Part shown: in pieces, positions 49,438 through 58,182 of the stretch
Position numbering within the stretch: position 1 is the first letter of the stretch
Layout: each line of letters opens with the position of its first letter
Assembly (NCBI RefSeq): GCF_009833085.1
Contig: NZ_QRBZ01000035.1
Location: 1 to 64,000, forward strand
Reading direction: 5' to 3'
Length of the DNA: 64,000 nt
Origin: Nitrosomonas oligotropha
GTDB taxonomy: Bacteria; Pseudomonadota; Gammaproteobacteria; Burkholderiales; Nitrosomonadaceae
Made by a program: the position numbers and the translations under genes
Notes under the pieces: generated by a model
Databases searched by the model: none
Seen by the model: only the letters and a program-made list of their open reading frames with translations
What the model was told of the DNA's origin: nothing

Positions 49438-49450
49438 TGCAACAATGTTG
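49438..49450. promoter_or_regulatory. Candidate Zur operator at its own promoter
   Basis: TGCAACAATGTTG, sharing the TGCAAC-N2-TGTTG pattern with the receptor upstream region. A second half-site-like stretch ATTATTGTAACG follows. Confidence 0.45.
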
Positions 49451-49578
49451 TGATTATTGTAACGAAATGACTTTCATTGCACAACACGTTGTATTTTTAA
49501 TCCTGAATTACTTGGCGTTATTGGGAGGAATGTCGATCGTTCATTCCGGTGATGTCTTACCAATGTTGGAGAGTTGAT

Positions 49579-51150
49579 ATGAAAAAATGGGGATGGATGC
49601 TTCTGATTGTTGCCATGATGTCCGCCGGTATGTTGCGGGCGGATGGAGATCATCATGCCGGTGCATTCGATGAGAAAAATCTGGGGAAAGTGACCTTCCC
49701 GGTTTCCTGCACGCCTGCCGCGCAAATACAATTCAATCAAGCCGTCGCGATGTTGCATTCCTTCTGGTACGACGAGGCCGGAAAGACATTCCGCCAAGTG
49801 ACCGTTACCGATCCGGCTTGCACAATGGGGTATTGGGGCGTAGCGATGAGTCTTTATTATCAGTTATGGGCGACATCGCCGACCGCGGTAGAACTGCAAA
49901 CGGGACGCGAAGCGTTGCGGCAGGCAAAAAAGCTGGCAATCAAAACAGAGCGTGAGAAAGCCTACCTTGAGGCTGTGAGTTTCTTGTATCCCGAAGATGA
50001 GAAAGTGGATCTTGCTGCCAGAAAGCTGATGTACCAGAAAGCGATGGAGCAAGTCCTGAAACACAATCTTGACGACCGGGAAGCCGCAGTGTTTTATGCT
50101 TTGGCGCTGATTTCCACGGCATCGCCCAAGGACAAGACTTTCGCCAATCAGAAGAAAGCATTACATCTATTGCAGCAAGTGCTGGAACATGAGCCGGAAC
50201 ACCCCGGCGTGGCGCATTACATCATTCATAGCAGCGATTACCCCGAGTTGGCCGGACTTGGATTGAGCGCAGCGCGCGCTTATACGCATATTGCACCGGC
50301 AGTTCCGCACGCGTTGCATATGCCTTCGCATATTTTTATCCGGCTCGGGCTATGGCATGACGCGGCGGAATCGAATCTGGCCGCCTATCATGCGGCAAAA
50401 GACCACGCGCGGAAAAATGCATTGCCCGGCACTTGGGATCAGCAGTTCCACTTCATGGATTATATGATGTACGCTTATCTGCAAAGCGGTGAGACGGAGA
50501 AAGCCAGGGAGATTCTGCGCGAGCTTCAAGGCATTAACAAAGCGCAGCCGGAAAATACCACCGTGGCATACGCCTACGCCGCCATCCCGGCACGCTATGC
50601 GGTTGAACGCGGCGAGTGGAATGAAGCAGCAAAACTCGAGGTACTGCCAGCGGATTTCCCGTGGCGGCAATTCGCCTGGTGCGAAGCCATCACGCACTTT
50701 GCTCGCGGTCTGGGTGCCGCGCGCAGCGGGAAAATGGACATTGCCCATCACAGCTTGCGGCAGCTGAAGGTTTTGCGCAATGCCGAGCAGGCGGACAATA
50801 AAGACTACACCTCCGGTCAAATCGACATCCAACGCTTGGCGGTAGCAGCCTGGATTGCGTATGCGGAAGGTGATGCGGAAGAAGCGGTGAAACTCATGCG
50901 TGCGTCGGCAGACTTGGAAGATTCGACCGAGAAAGACAATGTCACGCCCGGCGCAATCATTCCCGCTAGAGAGTTGCTCGGTGAATTACTGCTGGAATTG
51001 AAGCAACCCGGCGATGCCCTGAAGGAATTGGAAGCGTCCTTACAACGCACGCCTAACCGGCGCAATGGACTTTACCGCGCGGCACAGGCGGCCAGACTGG
51101 CCGGCGATCAATCCAAGGCAGATCGTTACGAACAACAGTATCAGCCTTGA
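49579..51150 (+). CDS. Periplasmic TPR protein with HMPSHIF motif
   Basis: 523 residues from ATG 49579, which follows GGAGAG. Signal peptide about 1-22. Helical TPR-like repeats (GVAHYIIHSSDYPE, HALHMPSHIFIRLGLWHDAAESNLAA, KAREILRELQGIN) continue to the C-terminal LKELEASLQRTPNRRNGLYRAAQAA. The HMPSHIF and HMDYMMYAYLQ features match a family of uncharacterised TPR proteins of about 500 residues in betaproteobacteria, which tend to occur near metal genes. It is divergent from zur. Function unknown. Confidence 0.65.
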   Translation: MKKWGWMLLIVAMMSAGMLRADGDHHAGAFDEKNLGKVTFPVSCTPAAQIQFNQAVAMLHSFWYDEAGKTFRQVTVTDPACTMGYWGVAMSLYYQLWATSPTAVELQTGREALRQAKKLAIKTEREKAYLEAVSFLYPEDEKVDLAARKLMYQKAMEQVLKHNLDDREAAVFYALALISTASPKDKTFANQKKALHLLQQVLEHEPEHPGVAHYIIHSSDYPELAGLGLSAARAYTHIAPAVPHALHMPSHIFIRLGLWHDAAESNLAAYHAAKDHARKNALPGTWDQQFHFMDYMMYAYLQSGETEKAREILRELQGINKAQPENTTVAYAYAAIPARYAVERGEWNEAAKLEVLPADFPWRQFAWCEAITHFARGLGAARSGKMDIAHHSLRQLKVLRNAEQADNKDYTSGQIDIQRLAVAAWIAYAEGDAEEAVKLMRASADLEDSTEKDNVTPGAIIPARELLGELLLELKQPGDALKELEASLQRTPNRRNGLYRAAQAARLAGDQSKADRYEQQYQP

Positions 51151-51234
51151 CCGTATCCAACCAGCCGCACAAATAGATAAGTAATTTTTTGGGAATTGAT
51201 GGGTAAAACCTGAAAATTGTTTATAATAAAAGAC

Positions 51235-51624
51235 ATGAAAGCACATCACTGCAAATGGCTGCTGGTTTTTTTTATGCTGTGGCTCCCGCTGCAAGGCGCC
51301 GCAGCGGCTATTTTGTCAGTCTGTGCGCAGGAAAAAAGCTTCACCGCTGCGCATGACAAATCAGCGATCGCCATCGACAATCACCATCATGATGGCTGCC
51401 ACAAACAGACGGAAGAGAGTACCAGCGAGCATGCCGGGCATGTATTAGCCAGCTTGCCGTGCGACGATACTTCTTGCGATGCGTATAGTCATACGCCGAT
51501 GCTTCCGGGTACTGTCGCATCCATACCGATTACCGATACTTCTACTATCGCTTCATTCGATTCCGGTTTTGTCTCATTTGTACCGGAACACCCGCAACGC
51601 CCTCCGGTAGTTATCTCCCTTTAG
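51235..51624 (+). CDS. His-rich periplasmic protein of the cus region
   Basis: 129 residues from ATG 51235. Signal peptide (about 1-25, LWLPLQGAAAA). The mature part is rich in His and Cys: CAQEKSF, NHHHDGCHKQTEE, EHAGHVLASLPCDDTSCDAY. It resembles DUF2946/CopL-type small proteins found before copper-efflux operons, so metal binding is likely. A hairpin overlaps its stop codon. Confidence 0.6.
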   Translation: MKAHHCKWLLVFFMLWLPLQGAAAAILSVCAQEKSFTAAHDKSAIAIDNHHHDGCHKQTEESTSEHAGHVLASLPCDDTSCDAYSHTPMLPGTVASIPITDTSTIASFDSGFVSFVPEHPQRPPVVISL

Positions 51625-51656
51625 CACTTTTTGCCTGAGTGTCAGGTAAAAAGTGC
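51624..51656 (+). terminator. Hairpin between the His-rich gene and cusC
   Basis: GCACTTTTT pairs with AAAAAGTGC (9 bp), and CCTGA with TCAGG inside. It starts on the last base of the upstream gene's stop codon. It could terminate or attenuate transcription before cusCBA. Confidence 0.5.
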
Positions 51657-51778
51657 AATTTCTTGCATGAGCTGTGTGCCTGCGCGTATGCCGCGCAAGC
51701 CATGAGATATCGCTAATTATCATCAATGTCTGCCCATCACCGGCGGAACCGGTGAGATTACCTGCCAGGAGGACAAGT

Positions 51779-51844
51779 ATGTTCGTATTATTCAATCTTA
51801 ACACTCGTCAGCAACAGCAAAACACCTTCAGGAGGCTGCGATGA
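51779..51844 (+). CDS. 21-codon leader ORF coupled to cusC
   Basis: An ORF reading MFVLFNLNTRQQQQNTFRRLR, with a strong AGGAGG (51768-51773) before the ATG. Its stop TGA overlaps the cusC ATG (ATGA), so ribosomes ending the leader would restart at cusC. A 7-bp hairpin (51737-51755) lies just upstream. It may regulate efflux expression or be a translational coupling device. Confidence 0.5.
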   Translation: MFVLFNLNTRQQQQNTFRRLR

Positions 51845-53193
51845 ACCGCACCGGTTTGATCGTGATGGCGCTGCTTGCTGCCACCATTGCAACCGCAACG
51901 CAGGGGCAGGAATCGGAACCGGTAGCCGGTAAAGCTGGAACAACCATGCTGAGCCGCGCTGTTCCTGCAGAAGCGCTTACAACAGCCAATACTCGCCATG
52001 CGGCGTTGCTTCCCGGCTTGATTGCAGAAGCATTGGAGCACAATCCCGAGATTCAGGCCGCCTATCAAGAGCGCGAAGCTGCCCGGCAACGCATCGCACC
52101 GGCGGAAGCGCTGGACGATCCGATGCTCGAGGCGGGCGTGATCAATGCGCCTTTGGCGTCGTCACCGTTTAACCGCGAAGATATGACGATGAAAATGATC
52201 GGTCTTTCACAGCGCTTGCCGTTTCCCGGTAAACGCGGTTTGCGCAAGGAAGTCGCCAGCAAGGACGCGGAAGCCATTGAGCAGGGCTACCATGAAACGG
52301 TTAACCGCGTCGTGCATGATCTGAAAACCGCCTACTTTGATCTTGGGCTTACGCTGGAAATGATCAAGCTGGTTGAGAAAAACAAGCAAACACTGGAACA
52401 CTTTCTGCGCATGGCCGAAGCGCGCTATCAAGTGGGAGAAAGCAGTCAGGCCGATGTGCTGAAAGCGCAAACGCAAGTATCGAGAATGCTGGACAGGTTG
52501 TTGGGACTCGAGCGCGAACAACCGGTATTCGAAGCCGAACTTATCCGTGCACTGGGGCGTAGCACGCGCGGCGAGATTCCGGCACCGGTGTTGTTGCAAA
52601 TTCACGAAACGCCTTTGCGGCTGGAAGCGCTGCAACAAGAAGCTTGGACGCAACGTCCGCAATTGCTGGCGCTGCAAAGTCTGATTGCACGCAATGAGAA
52701 ATCCGCCGATCTGGCACGCAAGGCGTACTACCCGGATTTCGATGTGCGCGTATCGTACGGTCAGCGCGATAACACGCTGGGCAGTATGCGGCGTGACGAC
52801 ATGGTCAGTATGACCGTGGCGGTCAACTTGCCGGTATGGCGTGGCAACAAAATCGAGCCGCGTATTATGGAATCGCAAGCCATGCGCGACCAGGCAATCA
52901 GTTTGTATCAGGCGCAGCGTAATGACATTGCGGCAAAACTGCGCCAGCAGATTGCCATGGCCGAACAAAGCCTGAAATCGGCCAAACTCTATCAGACCGC
53001 GATTTTGCTGCAGGCAAAGCTAACTGTTGAATCCGCGCTGGCAGCCTACCAAGTAAACCGGGTTGATTTTCTGACCTTGCTGGATAACCAGATGACGGTA
53101 TTCGACTATGAAACCAATCTCATTACCGCGATCGCGAATTACAACAAAGCGCTGGCAGAAATCGATTTTCTGATTGGCAAGAAGCAACACTAA
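51841..53193 (+). CDS. cusC: TolC-family outer-membrane efflux channel (CusC/CzcC)
   Basis: 450-residue outer-membrane factor of a metal RND pump. Signal peptide about 1-22. The body has ALDDPMLEAGVINAP, YHETVNRVVHDLKTAYFDLGL and VGESSQADVLKAQTQVSRML, and the second helical hairpin with QTAILLQAKLTVESALAAYQVNRVDFLTLLD. It forms one operon with cusB (24-bp gap) and cusA (9-bp gap). Confidence 0.9.
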   Translation: MNRTGLIVMALLAATIATATQGQESEPVAGKAGTTMLSRAVPAEALTTANTRHAALLPGLIAEALEHNPEIQAAYQEREAARQRIAPAEALDDPMLEAGVINAPLASSPFNREDMTMKMIGLSQRLPFPGKRGLRKEVASKDAEAIEQGYHETVNRVVHDLKTAYFDLGLTLEMIKLVEKNKQTLEHFLRMAEARYQVGESSQADVLKAQTQVSRMLDRLLGLEREQPVFEAELIRALGRSTRGEIPAPVLLQIHETPLRLEALQQEAWTQRPQLLALQSLIARNEKSADLARKAYYPDFDVRVSYGQRDNTLGSMRRDDMVSMTVAVNLPVWRGNKIEPRIMESQAMRDQAISLYQAQRNDIAAKLRQQIAMAEQSLKSAKLYQTAILLQAKLTVESALAAYQVNRVDFLTLLDNQMTVFDYETNLITAIANYNKALAEIDFLIGKKQH

Positions 53194-53217
53194 CGAATAC
53201 CGATAATGGAGCTTTCA

Positions 53218-54795
53218 ATGCAATCTATTGCTCAGAAAATCAGCGCTGCAATTGTGCTGACCGCCACATTGGCGGCAGGTTACTGGTTGGGGAAAACACA
53301 ATCATCACCAGACGCCGGAATTGCCGCACCGCAAGCTGCGAATGGGGAACGAAAGGTGCTTTATTACCGCAACCCGATGGGGCTGCCAGACACTTCGCCG
53401 GTGCCGAAGAAAGATCCGATGGGCATGGATTATTTGCCGGTTTATGAAAATGAAGGCAAAGAACCGCTCGCGCAACAAAATGTTGTGACCATCAGTACGG
53501 AAAAAGTGCAGAAACTGGGTGTGCGTACGGAAGCCGCAGAGATGCGCGAACTGATCCGCACCGTGCGGGCGGTTGCGACGATCCAGACCGATGAGCGCAA
53601 GCAATACACCTTCGTGACCAAATTCGAAGGCTGGATACACCGGCTGTATGTCAATACCACCGGGCAAGCGGTCAAGAAAGGCGAGGCCTTGATGGATGTC
53701 TACAGTCCTGAACTGATTACCGCGCAGCAGGAATATCTGATCGCGATCAGAGGGCTGCAGTCCGTCGAGAATGGCGATGCAGCCGTGCGTGCCGCGATGC
53801 AGCGGCTCGCCGATGGCGCATTGCAGAAGCTGCGTAATTGGAATATTGCCGAAGCCGAGCTACGGCGGCTGCAACAAACCGGTGAAGTGCAGCAGTACAT
53901 GACGCTGCGTTCACCAGCCGATGGCGTGGTGATGGAAAAGCAAGCGGTCATGGGACAACGCTTTATGCCGGGAGAAGTGCTGTACCAATTCGCCGATTTG
54001 TCGAACGTGTGGATATTGGCGGATGTGTTTGAACAGGACTTGGGCATGATTCATACCGGCCAATGGGTGACGGTCCGGGTGGATGCTTATCCCGACAAGA
54101 TTTTCAACGGTGAAGTGGCGTTCATCTATCCGGCGGTCACACCGGAAACGCGCACCGCGAGTGTGCGCATTGTGTTGCCGAATCCCGATCGTTTACTGAA
54201 ACCCGCCATGTATGCGCGGGTCGAGTTCGCGTCGTTTCACAGCAGGCACAAAGTGCTGACCGTAGCGGATTCCGCTGTGCTGGATACGGGCACCCGGCGG
54301 ATGGTATTGGTTGATTTGGGTTCGGGCCGGTTTGAGCCGCGCACGGTCAAGCTCGGTATGCATGCCGATGGTTATGCCGAGGTGCTGGGCGGGCTTCGGG
54401 CCGGTGAAAATGTGGTCGTCAAGGCGAATTTCCTGATCGATGCGGAGAGCAACTTCAAAAGCGCGCTCGATAGTTTCGGCCACAATACCTATTATCCGGT
54501 AGACAAGCAGGAAGTTGAATCGAGCTCGGCTGTTCTGTCACCTTCTCAAGTGCAATACCGCGGTGAAGGACGCATCGATGCGATTGATTTCGCGCATGCG
54601 ACGATGACACTTGCGCACGGCCCGATAGAAAGCCTGAAGTGGCCTGCGATGACGATGGATTTCCGCATCCGGGAAGCGGTATTGCTGCAATCGTTCAAGC
54701 CCGGTCAGAAGGTTATCTTTGAGATCGCCGAAGAACCGGACGGCGAGTTTGTCATTGTACGTATCCAGCCTGCGGATACCTTTCACGATCACTAA
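53218..54795 (+). CDS. cusB: CusB periplasmic adaptor with a CusF-like C-terminal domain
   Basis: 525 residues. The start at 53218 follows GGAG; an ATG at 53206 lacks a site. An N-terminal metal-chaperone-like motif YYRNPMGLPD ... DPMGMDYLPVY precedes the HlyD adaptor body (about 100-410: QQEYLIAIRGLQ, YMTLRSPADGVV, VNTTGQAVKKGE). The C-terminal ~80 residues resemble CusF: DAIDFAHATMTLAHGPIESLKW and MTMDFRIRE, with the Met/Trp pair that binds Cu(I) and Ag(I). So chaperone and adaptor are one protein here. Confidence 0.88.
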   Translation: MQSIAQKISAAIVLTATLAAGYWLGKTQSSPDAGIAAPQAANGERKVLYYRNPMGLPDTSPVPKKDPMGMDYLPVYENEGKEPLAQQNVVTISTEKVQKLGVRTEAAEMRELIRTVRAVATIQTDERKQYTFVTKFEGWIHRLYVNTTGQAVKKGEALMDVYSPELITAQQEYLIAIRGLQSVENGDAAVRAAMQRLADGALQKLRNWNIAEAELRRLQQTGEVQQYMTLRSPADGVVMEKQAVMGQRFMPGEVLYQFADLSNVWILADVFEQDLGMIHTGQWVTVRVDAYPDKIFNGEVAFIYPAVTPETRTASVRIVLPNPDRLLKPAMYARVEFASFHSRHKVLTVADSAVLDTGTRRMVLVDLGSGRFEPRTVKLGMHADGYAEVLGGLRAGENVVVKANFLIDAESNFKSALDSFGHNTYYPVDKQEVESSSAVLSPSQVQYRGEGRIDAIDFAHATMTLAHGPIESLKWPAMTMDFRIREAVLLQSFKPGQKVIFEIAEEPDGEFVIVRIQPADTFHDH

Positions 54796-54804
54796 GGGAA
54801 CACC

Positions 54805-57800
54805 ATGATGCTAAAAAAAGTCATTGAATGGTCGATCCGCAATGTTTTCCTGGTGTTGCTGAGTACCGTGTTTATCGCCGGCTGGGGACTCTACGCGTTA
54901 TGGAAAATGCCGGTCGATGCGATTCCCGATCTGTCCGACGTGCAGGTCATCATCTACACGGAATATCCAGGCCAAGCGCCGCAGGTCGTCGAAGATCAGG
55001 TTACCTATCCGCTCACCACGGCAATGCTGGCCGTGCCGCGCGCAAAAGTGGTGCGCGGCCTGTCGGCATTCGGGGTTTCTTTCATCTATGTCATTTTTGA
55101 AGACGGCACTGATATTTACTGGGCGCGATCGCGCGTGCTGGAATATCTGAATTTCGCCGCCAACCAGTTACCCCGGGATGTACGCCCTGCGCTTGGTCCG
55201 GATGCCACCGGCGTCGGCTGGATTTATCAGTATGTTGTGACGGCCAAGGATCGCACTCTGGATGAATTGCGTGCTGTTCAAGACTGGTTCCTGCGCTATC
55301 AATTAACCACCGTGTCCGGCGTTTCCGAAGTCGCCAGCGTAGGCGGGTTCGTCAAAACCTATCAAATCACGGTCGACCCGCGCCGCCTGCAAGCGTATGA
55401 CATTCCATTGAAACGCATTACCGAGGTGATTGCCGCCAGTAATCGCGACGTGGGCGGGCGAGTCATCGAATTGGCGGAAACCGAATACATGGTGCGTGGC
55501 CGCGGCTACCTGCACAGCATCAGCGATCTGGAGAATCTGGTGGTCAGGGCGCATATCGGCAAGCCCGTGCTGCTGCGCGATATCGCCAGGGTGGAACTGG
55601 TTCCCGGTGAGCGCCGCGGCATCACCGAACTGAACGGTGAAGGTGAAGCGGTTTCCGGCATTGCGGTGGCGCGTTACGGCGAGAATGCGCTGGATGTGAT
55701 TCACGATCTCGAAGCAAAAATCGACCAGATCAAATCCGGTCTGCCGCAGGGTGTTTCGGTGGAATCGGTGTATAACCGTTCCGAACTGATTCACCGTGCC
55801 ATCGCGACGCTGCGAGAAGTGTTTATCGAGCAGATTGCGATTGTGGCCTTGGTTTGTGCGGTATTTCTGATGCATGCGCGCAGCGCGCTGGTGGCGATCA
55901 TCATGCTGCCGGTTGGCGTGCTGATTGCGTTTATTGCCATGGCGCAGCTGGGCATCAATTCCAATATCATGAGCCTGGCCGGGATTGCGCTGGCGATTGC
56001 GGAAATGACCGATGCCGCTATCGTCATGGTGGAAAATGCGCATAAGCATTTGGCGCGCGCCGGGCCGGGCGAATCGCGCACGCAAGCGGTTATCACCGCG
56101 TGCCAGGAAGTCGGCCCGTCGTTATTCTTCAGCTTGTTGATCATTACCGTATCATTCCTGCCGGTATTCGCACTGGAAGCGCAGGAAGGCCGCATGTTCC
56201 AGCCGCTCGCGTACACCAAAACCTTTGCCATGGCCGGTGCGGCTATGTTGTCCATCACCCTGGTTCCTGTGCTAATTCTGCTGTTGATTCGCGGGCGGAT
56301 TCCACGCGAAGAAGATAATCCGCTCGGCCGCTGGATGATTCGCGGGTACCAGCCGGTTGTGGCCGGGGTGATGCGCTGGAAAAAATCCATACTGGTGATC
56401 GCATTGGGTGTGTTGGCTGCTACGGTGTATCCGGCGATGCGGCTGGGCACCGAATTCATGCCAACGTTGAACGAAGGCACTTTGCTGTACATGCCTGTTA
56501 CCTTGCCGGGCATTTCCGTGACCAAAGCAGCGGAAACGATGCAAACACAAAACAAGATCATCATGAATTTTCCGGAAGTCGCCTCGGTGTTCGGCAAAGC
56601 CGGGCGCGCCGATACCGCCACCGACCCGGCGCCGCTGGAGATGACCGAGACCATCATTAACCTGAAACCGGAAAGCGCATGGCGGCCTGGCATGACCATC
56701 GACAAATTGATCGCCGAGCTGGATCAGGCGCTGCAAATTCCCGGTGTCGCGAACGCCTGGACCATGCCGATCAAGAATCGCATCGACATGCTGGCCACCG
56801 GCATCCGCACCCCGGTCGGCGTTAAAGTATTTGGCAACAATCTGAAAGAAATCGAGGCTATTGCGAAGCAAATCGAAGCCGTGGTGAAAACCGTGCCCGG
56901 CACCGCCAGCGCTTATGCGGAACGGATTACCGGCGGCTATTATCTGGACATCGAACCGGACCGGATGGCGCTGGCGCGTTACGGCCTGACGGTCGGCGAC
57001 TTGCTCGACGTCGTCTCCGTCGCCATGGGCAGCGAAGTCATTACCACCACGGTGGAAGGCCGCGAGCGTTTCGATGTCGCAATCCGCTATCCGCGCGAAC
57101 TGCGCAGCGACCCGCAAGCCATCGCCACGCAAGTACTGGTACCGGCCATGGGCGGTACGATGATTCCATTGGGGCAATTGGCGCAAGTCAAGCTAGTGCA
57201 AGGACCGCCCAGCATCCGCACCGAAAATGCGCTGCTGTCCGCCTATATCTTCGTCGACATCCGCGACCGCGATATCGGCGGCTATATTGCCGATGCGCAA
57301 CAAGCCGTGCGCGAGCAAGTGCAATTTCCGCCGGGTTACTACGCGGCGTGGAGCGGTCAGTTTGAATACATGCAGCGCGCCACCGAGAAACTAAAAATTG
57401 TCATCCCGCTGACCATTTTGATGGTGTTCTTGCTGGTGTATTTGAATTTTGGCCGCCTGACCGAAACGCTGATCGTCATGCTGTCGATACCGTTTTCATT
57501 GGTCGGCGGCATCTGGCTGATGTACTGGCTGGACTACAACCTGAGCATAGCCGCCGTGGTCGGTTTCATCGGCCTGATCGGCATCGCCGCCGAATCCGGC
57601 ATGGTGATGCTGGCCTTCATCGACCAATCGCTGACCACGATCACCCGGCAACGCAAAGCGATGGCCGAGCAGGTGGCGCTAACGGATTTGTACGACGCCG
57701 TGATCCAAGGCGCGGTGTACCGCATCCGCCCGGTTATGATGACCATCGCCGGCAGCGTGGTCGGCCTGCTGCCGGTCATGCTCAGCACCGGCACCGGCTC

Positions 57801-57924
57801 CGAAGTCATGCGCCGCATCGCCGCCCCGATGGTCGGCGGCATGGTTTCGGCGGCGATCCTGACACTGATTATTTTTCCGGCGGTGTATGCGGTGGTGAAG
57901 GGGATGTCGTTGCAACGAGCATAA
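54805..57924 (+). CDS. cusA: CusA heavy-metal RND efflux pump
   Basis: 1039-residue inner-membrane proton antiporter exporting monovalent copper/silver. The TM4 motif AEMTDAAIVMVENAHK (D403) matches the Cu/Ag group (DAAIVMxENAHK), not the DGAVVMVEN form of Zn/Co pumps. The central Met site lies in DMLATGIRTPVGVKV. Twelve TM helices follow the usual pattern. The operon lies beside zur and the ZnuD-like receptor but is functionally separate. Confidence 0.93.
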   Translation: MMLKKVIEWSIRNVFLVLLSTVFIAGWGLYALWKMPVDAIPDLSDVQVIIYTEYPGQAPQVVEDQVTYPLTTAMLAVPRAKVVRGLSAFGVSFIYVIFEDGTDIYWARSRVLEYLNFAANQLPRDVRPALGPDATGVGWIYQYVVTAKDRTLDELRAVQDWFLRYQLTTVSGVSEVASVGGFVKTYQITVDPRRLQAYDIPLKRITEVIAASNRDVGGRVIELAETEYMVRGRGYLHSISDLENLVVRAHIGKPVLLRDIARVELVPGERRGITELNGEGEAVSGIAVARYGENALDVIHDLEAKIDQIKSGLPQGVSVESVYNRSELIHRAIATLREVFIEQIAIVALVCAVFLMHARSALVAIIMLPVGVLIAFIAMAQLGINSNIMSLAGIALAIAEMTDAAIVMVENAHKHLARAGPGESRTQAVITACQEVGPSLFFSLLIITVSFLPVFALEAQEGRMFQPLAYTKTFAMAGAAMLSITLVPVLILLLIRGRIPREEDNPLGRWMIRGYQPVVAGVMRWKKSILVIALGVLAATVYPAMRLGTEFMPTLNEGTLLYMPVTLPGISVTKAAETMQTQNKIIMNFPEVASVFGKAGRADTATDPAPLEMTETIINLKPESAWRPGMTIDKLIAELDQALQIPGVANAWTMPIKNRIDMLATGIRTPVGVKVFGNNLKEIEAIAKQIEAVVKTVPGTASAYAERITGGYYLDIEPDRMALARYGLTVGDLLDVVSVAMGSEVITTTVEGRERFDVAIRYPRELRSDPQAIATQVLVPAMGGTMIPLGQLAQVKLVQGPPSIRTENALLSAYIFVDIRDRDIGGYIADAQQAVREQVQFPPGYYAAWSGQFEYMQRATEKLKIVIPLTILMVFLLVYLNFGRLTETLIVMLSIPFSLVGGIWLMYWLDYNLSIAAVVGFIGLIGIAAESGMVMLAFIDQSLTTITRQRKAMAEQVALTDLYDAVIQGAVYRIRPVMMTIAGSVVGLLPVMLSTGTGSEVMRRIAAPMVGGMVSAAILTLIIFPAVYAVVKGMSLQRA

Positions 57925-58182
57925 AAGGAGAAAAAGCATGAGGCTTGCAACCAGTTAAAGGTTTTTGCTTGAGGAAGTTTGATCTGCATCAGTATATGGT
58001 GTCTTGGCGTATACGACGATAGCAACACGATCCACAAATAAATGATTTCTTATTGGAAAAATACGTGTTTTGCTTATTGATTGTGTAATCAAACCGGACT
58101 ACGTTGATAACGTAATCCAATTTTGCTTGGATTTCTTGATTTTCTGCAATCTGAAATACCTTAACACCACGGAAGTAATCAC

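Noticed and set aside
57938-57958. Seven-codon ORF after cusA with a nearby purine-rich site
   Set aside because: Six residues only (MRLATS), no conservation can be judged; likely chance.
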